Source of the DNA: Nitriliruptoraceae bacterium
GTDB lineage: Bacteria; Actinomycetota; Nitriliruptoria; Nitriliruptorales; Nitriliruptoraceae
Assembly (NCBI GenBank): GCA_007118045.1
Contig: SKTG01000407.1
Span: 1 to 8,177 of the forward strand
Direction of reading: 5' to 3'
DNA length: 8,177 bases
Shown: in pieces, positions 1-5,408 of the stretch
How positions within the stretch are numbered: position 1 is the stretch's first letter
How the letters are laid out: every line of letters begins with the position of its first letter
Program-made: the position numbers and the translations under genes
Notes under the pieces: model-generated
Seen by the model: the letters and a program-made list of their open reading frames with translations, nothing else
Told to the model about the DNA's origin: nothing
The model's database searches: none

Positions 1-1265
1 ACGAACGGGATCGAGCCGCCGCAGCCCAGCGCCGCCGGCTCCCGGCCGTAGGCCGCGGTCAGCGCCGCCGTCGCGGCCTCCCAGGCCGGCCCGGCCGGCT
101 GCGTCACCCAGGCGGCGTTGCGTTCGCCCAGGTGGACGTCGACCTCGGCGCCCCACGGTGCCGCGGCCTCGAGGTGGTCGCGGAGCCGCGTCATCGCCCG
201 GTCGGGGTCCTGTCCCGGCGCGAGGCGGCACGACAGCTTGGTGCGGACCTCGGCGAGCAGCGTGTTCGAGGCCTGGGCGACCGGCGGGACGTCCATGCCC
301 GTCGGTGTGATCGTGGGGCGCATCCACATGCGCTCGAGCGGCGACCGGTCGGGCTCGCCGATCAGCTCGACGCCCTCGCGCAGACGGACGTCGCGGCGCA
401 GGTCCTCCGGGTCGGCGTCCAACGTCTCGAGCCGTGCCCGTTCGGCGGCCGGGAGCTCCCGGACGTCGTCGCCGAAGCCGGGTACGGCCACGGCACCGTC
501 CTCGTCGTGCAACGTGGCCAGCAGCGCCACCGTGGCGCTCAGCGCGTCGGGCACCGCGCCGCCCCACATGCCGGAGTGCACGGGCTGCTCCAGGGTGCGG
601 ACGGTCACCGTCGCGTCCGCCATGCCCCGTAGCGCGTAGGTCAGGCCGGGCCAGCCGACCTGCCAGTTGACGAGGTCGGTGAGCACGATCAGGTCGCTCG
701 TCAGCTCCTGGCCGTGGGTCGCGAGGAAGCGGCCGAGGTTGGGGGAACCGATCTCCTCCTCGCCCTCGATCACCACCTTCACGTTGACGGGGAGCGAGCC
801 ACGCGCGTCGAACCAGGCGCGGACCGCCGCGGCGTGGGCCAGGATCCCGGCCTTGTCGTCCGCGGCGCCGCGACCGTAGAGCCGGCCGTCGCGCTCGGTC
901 GGTTCGAACGGCGCGGAGCTCCAGCGCTCCGGCGTCCCCACCGGTTGCACGTCGTGATGGGCGTAGAGCAGCACCGTCGGGGCCTCCGGGCCGGCGTGGA
1001 GCCACGAGCCGGTGACGTAGGGGTGCACGTCGTCGAGCTCGAGCAGCCGGACGTCCTCCAGACCCGCGTCCCGCAACACCTCGGCGGTCGCTTCGGCGGA
1101 GCGCCGCACGTCGTCGGCGTGATCCGGTTGCGCGCTGATCGACGGGATGCGAACGAGCTCCTCGAGCTGGCGGCGGATCGCCGGCAGGCGCGCCGCCAGG
1201 GCCGTCGCGACGTCCCTGAGGTGCTGGGGCGCGTCCGTTCCGGTTGGGAGGTCGTTCGCGGTCAC
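1..1265 (-). CDS. M20-family zinc dipeptidase/peptidase, C-terminus cut off by window edge
   Basis: This is a cytosolic-type metallopeptidase of the M20 (ArgE/DapE/carnosinase) family, expected to hydrolyse dipeptides or N-acyl amino acids. About 421 residues are visible from a GTG start at 1265, which has GGAG five bases upstream. The left edge removes perhaps 30-40 residues. Visible motifs are YAHHDVQPVG at 101-110 (metal ligand H103, D105), YGRGAADDKAG around 130-140 (bridging metal ligand D136), EGEEEIGS at 167-174 (general base E170, ligand E171) and VLTDLV with D197. HSGMWGG at 230-236 begins the dimerisation/lid domain. The final metal-binding histidine of the family lies in the missing part. 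No signal peptide is seen. The segment CGGSIPFV just before the edge matches the conserved C-terminal region of the CNDP-like dipeptidase subgroup. The family is clear; the substrate cannot be assigned. It is transcribed divergently from the NTF2-like gene. Confidence 0.93.
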   Translation of the reverse strand, partial: MTANDLPTGTDAPQHLRDVATALAARLPAIRRQLEELVRIPSISAQPDHADDVRRSAEATAEVLRDAGLEDVRLLELDDVHPYVTGSWLHAGPEAPTVLLYAHHDVQPVGTPERWSSAPFEPTERDGRLYGRGAADDKAGILAHAAAVRAWFDARGSLPVNVKVVIEGEEEIGSPNLGRFLATHGQELTSDLIVLTDLVNWQVGWPGLTYALRGMADATVTVRTLEQPVHSGMWGGAVPDALSATVALLATLHDEDGAVAVPGFGDDVRELPAAERARLETLDADPEDLRRDVRLREGVELIGEPDRSPLERMWMRPTITPTGMDVPPVAQASNTLLAEVRTKLSCRLAPGQDPDRAMTRLRDHLEAAAPWGAEVDVHLGERNAAWVTQPAGPAWEAATAALTAAYGREPAALGCGGSIPF

Positions 1266-1341
1266 GCTGGCTCCGGATCGTCGAGGTGGCGGTGTCGGAC
1301 CCGGCGGAGTCTGCCCGACGGGGTTCGCCGGCGCTCACGGG

Positions 1342-1371
1342 GCGGACCCGTCCTGGAAGGACGTGGTCCGC
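1342..1371. promoter_or_regulatory. Imperfect palindrome in the divergent spacer, operator or hairpin
   Basis: The left arm GCGGACCCGTCC (1342-1353) pairs with GGACG (1359-1363) and GGTCCGC (1365-1371). The loop is TGGAA and a single T at 1364 is bulged. This gives 12 base pairs, GC-rich, in the 167-bp spacer between two divergent genes. No gene ends here, so a terminator is unlikely. It lies about 20 bp upstream of the candidate -10 box at 1390, a position suited to an operator. The repeat is plain in the sequence; its function is inferred. Confidence 0.5.
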
Positions 1372-1389
1372 TCGCCCGGCCGGCACGAC

Positions 1390-1395
1390 TATCCT
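1390..1395 (+). promoter_or_regulatory. Candidate -10 box for the NTF2-like gene
   Basis: TATCCT matches TATAAT at four of six positions, including the key first two and last bases. It lies about 38 bp before the TTG start, implying a leader of roughly 30 nt that includes the GGAG ribosome site. No convincing -35 hexamer lies 16-18 bp upstream; the inverted repeat occupies that region. This is a tentative call. Confidence 0.3.
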
Positions 1396-1420
1396 CGGCG
1401 CGGTCAGACCGACGTCCGAC

Positions 1421-1424
1421 GGAG
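1421..1424 (+). promoter_or_regulatory. Ribosome binding site deciding a TTG start
   Basis: GGAG lies eight bases before the TTG at 1433. The first in-frame ATG (1472) has no purine-rich site at proper distance, which favours the TTG. Confidence 0.55.
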
Positions 1425-1432
1425 ACGAGACC

Positions 1433-1783
1433 TTGGGACACGCAGCGGAGACGTGGGAGACGTTCGCCGGCATGCTCGCGGCGGACGACGTGTCCGACGT
1501 GCCCACGCTGTACGCGGTCGACGCGCTCTACCTCGAGCCGTACAACCCGCCCCACCGGGGCAACCTGCTGATCCAGGCGTACCTGAAGGACTGGCTGGGC
1601 GGGAAGGAGGAGATCACCGTCGAGTCGTCCCGGGTGATCGAGTCCCCCGACGAGCGTTCGCTCGGGGTGGAGTGGACGATCTCCTACACCGCGGCGGGTC
1701 GTCGCTGGTCGGACCTGCCGCGCGCGAGCTTCTTCGGTTTCACCGAGGACGGGCGCATCGACTACCACCGCGACTACACCTGA
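1433..1783 (+). CDS. NTF2/SnoaL-like small protein
   Basis: This is a 116-residue protein of the cone-shaped NTF2/SnoaL fold, a scaffold used by small cyclases, isomerases and ligand-binding proteins. The fold fits the N-terminal helical part with Y27, D30 and Y33, and a central helix around residues 44-54 (LLIQAYLKDW). It is followed by alternating strands: ITVESSRVIE, LGVEWTISYTA and RASFFGFTEDGRIDYHRDYT. The closing pattern of a glycine turn followed by a strand ending in RDY is typical of SnoaL-like proteins. The length is normal for a single domain. The TTG start at 1433 was chosen because of GGAG at 1421-1424; an ATG at 1472 would remove part of the first helix. No signal peptide or membrane segment is seen. 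A hairpin follows the stop. The fold call is fairly secure; ligand or reaction is unknown. Confidence 0.75.
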   Translation: MGHAAETWETFAGMLAADDVSDVPTLYAVDALYLEPYNPPHRGNLLIQAYLKDWLGGKEEITVESSRVIESPDERSLGVEWTISYTAAGRRWSDLPRASFFGFTEDGRIDYHRDYT

Positions 1784-1791
1784 TCCCCCGA

Positions 1792-1809
1792 GCCGTCGTG
1801 CTCGACGGC
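1792..1809 (+). terminator. Short hairpin after the NTF2-like gene, possible terminator
   Basis: GCCGTCG (1792-1798) and CGACGGC (1803-1809) form a perfect 7-bp stem with a TGCT loop, beginning eight bases after the stop codon. No T-run follows, as is common for terminators in high-GC actinobacteria. It also sits just upstream of the candidate importer promoter, so it may insulate the two units. Confidence 0.45.
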
Positions 1810-1818
1810 GCGCGAGGA

Positions 1819-1847
1819 TTGCACCACCGGGGGGACGGTCGTATCGT
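1819..1847 (+). promoter_or_regulatory. Candidate sigma-A-type promoter of the betaine importer operon
   Basis: TTGCAC (1819-1824) and TATCGT (1842-1847) are separated by exactly 17 bp. The -35 matches TTGACA at three positions and the -10 matches TATAAT at four. Transcription would begin near 1854, giving a leader of about 125 nt before the ATPase start. It is the best -35/-10 pair in this 194-bp gap but remains a pattern match only. Confidence 0.4.
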
Positions 1848-1912
1848 GCGATGACGTCGAAGGATCGGCCCGCCCCGACATCTCGACCCGGCGGCGCGGA
1901 CCTCGTGTCACC

Positions 1913-1957
1913 GGGGCATGGCACGCGAGGCTCGTGAGCACGGTGGCTCCATGTCCC
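1913..1957 (+). promoter_or_regulatory. Leader stem-loop just upstream of the ATPase start
   Basis: GGGGCATGG (1913-1921) can pair with CCATGTCCC (1949-1957), nine pairs with one G-U. The 27-nt loop holds a small inner hairpin, CACG (1922-1925) with CGTG (1933-1936). The stem ends eight bases before the weak GTGAG ribosome site (1965-1969). It could influence translation, but no known riboswitch class is recognised. Confidence 0.3.
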
Positions 1958-1977
1958 CTGAACCGTGAGTTGATGCG

Positions 1978-3174
1978 ATGTCCAGCCTGCGGGTCCGTGA
2001 TCTGAGCAAGGTGTTCGGCCCGCGTCCGCAGCGGGCCCTGGACCTGATGCACGAGGGCTTGTCGCGGGCGGAGATCCTCCAGCGGACGGGACAGCTGCTG
2101 GCCGTCGCCGAGGTGGACCTGGACATCGACGAGGGTGAGCTGTTCGTGATCATGGGGCTGTCGGGCTCCGGCAAGTCGACCGTGATCCGGATGCTCAACC
2201 GTCTGATCGAGCCCTCGGCCGGGACGGTCGAGCTCGACGGTGAGCGGATCGACCAGCTCGGTCCGGCCAAGCTGCGCGAGCTGCGACAGCGCAAGCTGTC
2301 GATGGTGTTCCAGCACTTCGCCCTCTTCCCCCACCGCACGGTGGGGGAGAACGCGGCCTACGGCCTCAAGGTGCAGGGGGTCGACGAGGACGAACGACGC
2401 CGGCGCGCCACGGAGGCGCTGGAGACGGTCGGCCTGGCCGATCGGAGCGACGCCTACCCGGAGGAGCTCTCGGGCGGGATGCAGCAGCGCGTCGGTCTCG
2501 CGCGGGGGCTCGCCACGGAAGCCGACGTCCTGTTGATGGACGAGCCGTTCAGCGCCCTCGATCCGCTGATCCGACGGGACATGCAGGACCTGCTGGCGAA
2601 GCTGCAGGCGGAGCTGTCGCGCACGATCGTGTTCATCACGCACGACCTCAACGAGGCGATGCGCCTGGGCGATCGGATCTGCGTGCTGAAGGACGGCAGG
2701 GTCGTCCAGGTGGGCACGGGACCGGAGATCATCGACAACCCGGCCAACGCGTACGTGGCCGACTTCGTCTCGGACGTCGATCGCTCCCGCGTCCTGACCG
2801 CCGAGCAGGTCATGCGGGCACCGCGGCGGACGTTCCGCCGCACGGACCGCCCGGAGCTCGTCCTCGACTGGCTGGAGGAGCAGGAGTACAACGGCGCCTA
2901 CGTGCTGGACGACGACGGCCGCATCCTGGGTGTCGCGCGCGACGACCGGTTGGCCAGGGCGCGGCGGGACAGCTCGGGTGGCGTCGGCCATCTGCTCGTC
3001 GACGACTTCGCCAGGGCCGGTCGCGACACCCTGCTCTCGGACCTCGCCGGCATGGCGGCGCACCACACCGTCCCGATCGCGGTCACCGACGACGAGGGCC
3101 GACTGCTCGGGGTCGTGCCCCGCGCCCGACTGCTCGCGGCGCTGTCGAACGAGGAGGCCGATGTCGATGCGTGA
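1978..3174 (+). CDS. proV: Quaternary-amine (glycine betaine/proline) ABC importer ATPase with CBS domains
   Basis: This 398-residue cytoplasmic ATPase powers uptake of betaine-type osmolytes. The N-terminal segment ALDLMHEGLSRAEILQRTG (20-38) is a hallmark of ProV/OpuAA proteins, absent from most other ABC ATPases. Next come Walker A GLSGSGKST (60-68), Q-loop Q112, signature LSGGMQQR (164-171), Walker B VLLMDEP (184-190), D-loop SALD (192-195) and switch histidine H222. Residues about 272-327 and 335-390 form a CBS pair, each ending in a strand like RILGVA or RLLGVV. In OpuA the CBS pair senses ionic strength. The ATG at 1978 is fixed by an in-frame TGA at 1966-1968; only a weak GTGAG ribosome site precedes it. 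The stop overlaps the permease start, indicating translational coupling. The short C-terminal tail (NEEADVDA) is acidic. All catalytic motifs are intact. Whether the substrate is betaine, proline, choline or ectoine cannot be read from this subunit. Confidence 0.96.
   Translation: MSSLRVRDLSKVFGPRPQRALDLMHEGLSRAEILQRTGQLLAVAEVDLDIDEGELFVIMGLSGSGKSTVIRMLNRLIEPSAGTVELDGERIDQLGPAKLRELRQRKLSMVFQHFALFPHRTVGENAAYGLKVQGVDEDERRRRATEALETVGLADRSDAYPEELSGGMQQRVGLARGLATEADVLLMDEPFSALDPLIRRDMQDLLAKLQAELSRTIVFITHDLNEAMRLGDRICVLKDGRVVQVGTGPEIIDNPANAYVADFVSDVDRSRVLTAEQVMRAPRRTFRRTDRPELVLDWLEEQEYNGAYVLDDDGRILGVARDDRLARARRDSSGGVGHLLVDDFARAGRDTLLSDLAGMAAHHTVPIAVTDDEGRLLGVVPRARLLAALSNEEADVDA
3151..3157 (+). promoter_or_regulatory. 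Ribosome binding site of the permease gene, inside the ATPase gene
   Basis: GAGGAGG lies three bases before the ATG at 3161 and nine before the ATG at 3167. The latter spacing is workable and the former is too tight, so 3167 is preferred. The start then overlaps the ATPase stop in ATGCGTGA. Confidence 0.6.
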
Positions 3175-4150
3175 GACCTTCCTGGCACAGGACACCCTCG
3201 TGGAGCTCCCGATCGGTGACGGCGCGGAAACCGCGATCGAGTGGTTGACCACGACCTTCGGGTGGCTGTTCGTCACGATCCGCAACGTCGTCGGGGGCAT
3301 CGTCGACGTCGCCGAGTGGGGCCTGACGACCCCTTCGCCGCTGGTGATGACCGTGCTCTTCGTGGTGTTGGCGTTCGTCGCCACGCGGTCGTGGGGGCTG
3401 CCCCTGTTCACGCTGCTCGCGTTCCTGCTCATCGACGGGATGGGACGCTTCGACGAGGCGATGCAGACCCTTGCCCTGGTCCTCGTCGCCACGATCCTCG
3501 CCGTGGTGATCGGGATCCCACTGGGCATCCTGGCGGCACGGCGTGAGGGGTTCAGCACGGCGATCAAGCCGGTTCTGGACTTCATGCAGACGATGCCGTC
3601 CTTCGTGTACCTGCTGCTCGCGGTGGTCTTCTTCCGCATCGGCAGGGTGCCCGGCGTCATGTCGGCGCTTATCTTCGCCATGCCGCCCGCCGTGCGCCTG
3701 ACCGAGCTCGGGATCCGGCAGGTGGACCGCGAGGTCGTCGAGGCGGCCGAGGCCTTCGGTGCCCGCCCGCGCGAGGTGCTCACGGGCGTGCAGCTGCCCC
3801 TGGCCCGAGCCTCGATCATGGCCGGCGTCAACCAGGTGATCATGCTCTCGTTGTCGATGGTCGTGATCGCGGGCCTCGGGGGCGCCCCGGGCCTGGGGGC
3901 GACGGTGGTCCGCGCGGTCACCGGCATGAACATCGGGATGGGAATCGAAGGGGGCATCGGGGTCGTGATCCTGGCGATCTACCTCGACCGGGTCACGGCC
4001 GCGTTCGGTCGCGAGGGACGTCGCAGCACGCCGCGTGGGGACGAGGCCGACGAAGCCAGCCTGAGCGACGGCGAGGGCCAGCAGGACGGGGCCGACGGTT
4101 CGGACCGGTCCGCCTCCGGCGCGTCCGAGGTCGGCAGCGGACGCGGCTGA
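3167..4150 (+). CDS. proW: Quaternary-amine ABC importer permease
   Basis: This 327-residue inner-membrane permease forms the translocation path of the importer. The N-terminal part, with aromatic amphipathic stretches (AIEWLTTTFGWLFVTIRNVV, 23-42), is typical of ProW/OpuAB. Hydrophobic segments lie near 58-75, 77-90, 99-123, 145-158, 163-174, 220-240 and 260-274. The coupling EAA loop is clear at 192-220, with EAAEAFGA at 192-199 and QLPLARA at 209-215, followed by a conserved AGLGGAPGLG at 235-244. Start at 3167 is chosen on ribosome-site spacing; ATG 3161 would add two residues. It overlaps the ATPase gene by 8 bp, so both are made from one transcript. After residue 281 there is a hydrophilic, low-complexity tail of about 46 residues rich in Gly, Ser, Asp and Glu, not part of the family core. 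A homodimer with two ATPase subunits is the known arrangement. Confidence 0.95.
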   Translation: MRETFLAQDTLVELPIGDGAETAIEWLTTTFGWLFVTIRNVVGGIVDVAEWGLTTPSPLVMTVLFVVLAFVATRSWGLPLFTLLAFLLIDGMGRFDEAMQTLALVLVATILAVVIGIPLGILAARREGFSTAIKPVLDFMQTMPSFVYLLLAVVFFRIGRVPGVMSALIFAMPPAVRLTELGIRQVDREVVEAAEAFGARPREVLTGVQLPLARASIMAGVNQVIMLSLSMVVIAGLGGAPGLGATVVRAVTGMNIGMGIEGGIGVVILAIYLDRVTAAFGREGRRSTPRGDEADEASLSDGEGQQDGADGSDRSASGASEVGSGRG

Positions 4151-4247
4151 CGAGCCCGTCCCCGACCCGGAGGTCGAACTCGACGTTTGGGGGTGGACGA
4201 GGTTCACTTGACCAGCGAGGGGCCGGTCGCGAGTGCGTCCGCGTGGT

Positions 4248-4263
4248 GTGCCGCGAACGGCAC
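4248..4263 (+). other. Small hairpin between permease and binding-protein genes
   Basis: GTGCCG (4248-4253) and CGGCAC (4258-4263) form a perfect 6-bp stem with a CGAA loop, 34 bp before the binding-protein start. An 8-bp palindrome GAACGTTC follows at 4271-4278. The 147-bp gap is unusually long for this operon and otherwise shows no gene. The hairpin could mark an mRNA processing, attenuation or stabilising element. A TTGACC at 4208-4213 has no good -10 partner. Confidence 0.3.
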
Positions 4264-4286
4264 CCGAGACGAACGTTCCTGAGGGG

Positions 4287-4291
4287 AAGGA
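4287..4291 (+). promoter_or_regulatory. Ribosome binding site deciding the GTG start of the binding protein
   Basis: AAGGA, within a longer purine run from 4281, lies six bases before the GTG at 4298. This supports the GTG over the internal ATGs at residues 12 and 14, which would shorten the positively charged n-region of the signal peptide. Confidence 0.65.
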
Positions 4292-4297
4292 CGAACG

Positions 4298-5350
4298 GTG
4301 AGGTTCATCCGTGAGCAGCAGCGGCGGCGCATGACCATGCTCGTCGCCACGCTCTCCGCGGCCCTGGTGCTCGCGGCGTGTGGCGAGGACGACACGGTCG
4401 ACGACGAGCCGGACGACGACGTCGAGGAGGACGTGGACGACGACGTCGAGGAGGATCCCGTCGACGACGAAGCCGACGAGGACGTCGACGAGGACGCGGA
4501 GGTCGACGACGACGCCGACGACGAGGCGGCCGCGGGACAGATCGGAGAGGGCGAGACGGTCTCGATCGGTTGGATGCCGTGGGAGGAGGCCATCGCGGTG
4601 ACCAACCTGTGGCACGTCATCCTCGAGGACAACGGCTTCGAGGTCCAGCAGGAGCAGCTCGACCCGGGCATCGTCTTCGACGGCGTGGCGACGGGTGATC
4701 TCGACCTGTTCCTGGACGCCTGGCTGCCGAACACGCACAGCCAGTACATGGAGGAGTACGGCGACGACGTCGAGGACCTGGGCGAGTGGCTCGCTGACGC
4801 TCCGCTGACCTGGACGGTGCCGGCGTACGTCGACGAGGTCGACTCGATCGCCGACCTGGCCGACAACGCGGACCTGTTCGACGGCACCGTGGTCGGCATC
4901 GAGCCGGGCGCCGGGTTGACCGACATCTCCCAGAACGAGGTGATCCCGACCTACGACCTCGGCGACAGCTTCGAGCTGGTCGAGAGCTCCACACCGGCGA
5001 TGTTGAGCGAGCTCGACGCCGCCTACCAGAACGAGGAGCCGATCCTCGTGACGCTGTGGCGGCCCCACCCGGCCTACGGCGAGTACGACCTGAAGGACCT
5101 CGAGGATCCGGAGGGCGCCCTCGGTGAGCCCGACCAGATCCACGCGCTCGCGCGCGAGGGCTTCAGCGAGGACCACCCGGAGGCCGCAGCCGCGCTCGAG
5201 AACTTCGAGTTCGAGCACGACGCCCTCTCCGAGCTGACCGTGATGGTGCTCGAGGAGGAGGGTGCGGAGCTCGACAGCGCGCGCGAGTGGCTCGAGGACA
5301 ACCGTGACATCGTCGAGGCGTGGCTCGAGGGCACCGACCTGGAGATCTAG
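4298..5350 (+). CDS. proX: Quaternary-amine ABC importer substrate-binding lipoprotein
   Basis: This 350-residue extracytoplasmic protein captures the osmolyte and delivers it to the permease. Residues 1-28 are a lipoprotein signal: basic n-region RFIREQQRRR, hydrophobic core, lipobox L25-A26-A27-C28. An Asp/Glu-rich linker fills 30-76. The binding domain begins near 86 with VSIGWMPWEEAIAVTNLW (88-105), then LDLFLDAWLPNTH (135-147), VGIEPGAGL (199-207) and WRPH (254-257) leading into YDLKDLEDPEG (263-273). These are landmarks of the OpuAC/ProX family. In that family tryptophans build a box around the quaternary ammonium; W92, W95, W142 and W254 are candidates. The mature protein is strikingly acidic throughout, fitting a saline habitat. 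Start GTG is set by AAGGA at 4287-4291. It is third in the operon, after a 147-bp gap, and is followed by a strong terminator. The family is secure; exact ligand is not. Confidence 0.95.
   Translation: MRFIREQQRRRMTMLVATLSAALVLAACGEDDTVDDEPDDDVEEDVDDDVEEDPVDDEADEDVDEDAEVDDDADDEAAAGQIGEGETVSIGWMPWEEAIAVTNLWHVILEDNGFEVQQEQLDPGIVFDGVATGDLDLFLDAWLPNTHSQYMEEYGDDVEDLGEWLADAPLTWTVPAYVDEVDSIADLADNADLFDGTVVGIEPGAGLTDISQNEVIPTYDLGDSFELVESSTPAMLSELDAAYQNEEPILVTLWRPHPAYGEYDLKDLEDPEGALGEPDQIHALAREGFSEDHPEAAAALENFEFEHDALSELTVMVLEEEGAELDSAREWLEDNRDIVEAWLEGTDLEI
4385..4525 (+). repeat. Asp/Glu linker region with a 24-bp tandem repeat
   Basis: This part of the binding-protein gene encodes residues 30-76, of which 34 of 47 are Asp or Glu and none is basic. 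A 20-base sequence at 4412-4431 (GACGACGACGTC followed by GAGGAGGA) recurs exactly at 4436-4455, a period of 24 bp, encoding DDDVEED twice. The rest is degenerate GAC/GAG/GTC repetition. It probably grew by slippage, and length may vary between strains. Confidence 0.8.
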
Positions 5351-5370
5351 AGCGACGCGGTAGCGGACCG

Positions 5371-5402
5371 GATCGGGGCGGGCCTTCGGGCCCGCCCCGA
5401 TC
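5371..5402. terminator. Strong bidirectional terminator with UUCG tetraloop
   Basis: Positions 5371-5384 (GATCGGGGCGGGCC) pair perfectly with 5389-5402, closing a TTCG loop through a C-G pair, the exceptionally stable cUUCGg form. The 14-bp stem lies 20 bp after the importer operon and 6 bp before the end of the convergent HAD gene. It can thus serve both strands. There is no T-tract on the plus side. Confidence 0.85.
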
Positions 5403-5408
5403 GGCTCC

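Noticed and set aside
118..1571. Plus-strand open frames across the peptidase gene
   Set aside because: They are opposite the M20 peptidase, whose metal-binding motifs are intact on the minus strand.
2930..3166. Upstream extension of the permease frame to 2930
   Set aside because: It overlaps the CBS region of the ATPase gene in another frame and reads as Ser/Arg/Pro-rich shadow sequence; GAGGAGG and the ATG at 3167 give the natural start.
4208..4236. TTGACC as -35 of a separate promoter for the binding-protein gene
   Set aside because: The sequence 17 bp downstream (GAGTGC) does not resemble a -10 box, so it is not listed as a promoter.
4378..4698. Arg/Gly-rich and Thr/Arg-rich small proteins in other plus frames over the acidic linker
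   Set aside because: They are frame-shifted readings of the GAC/GAG repeats in the binding-protein gene, with no ribosome sites.
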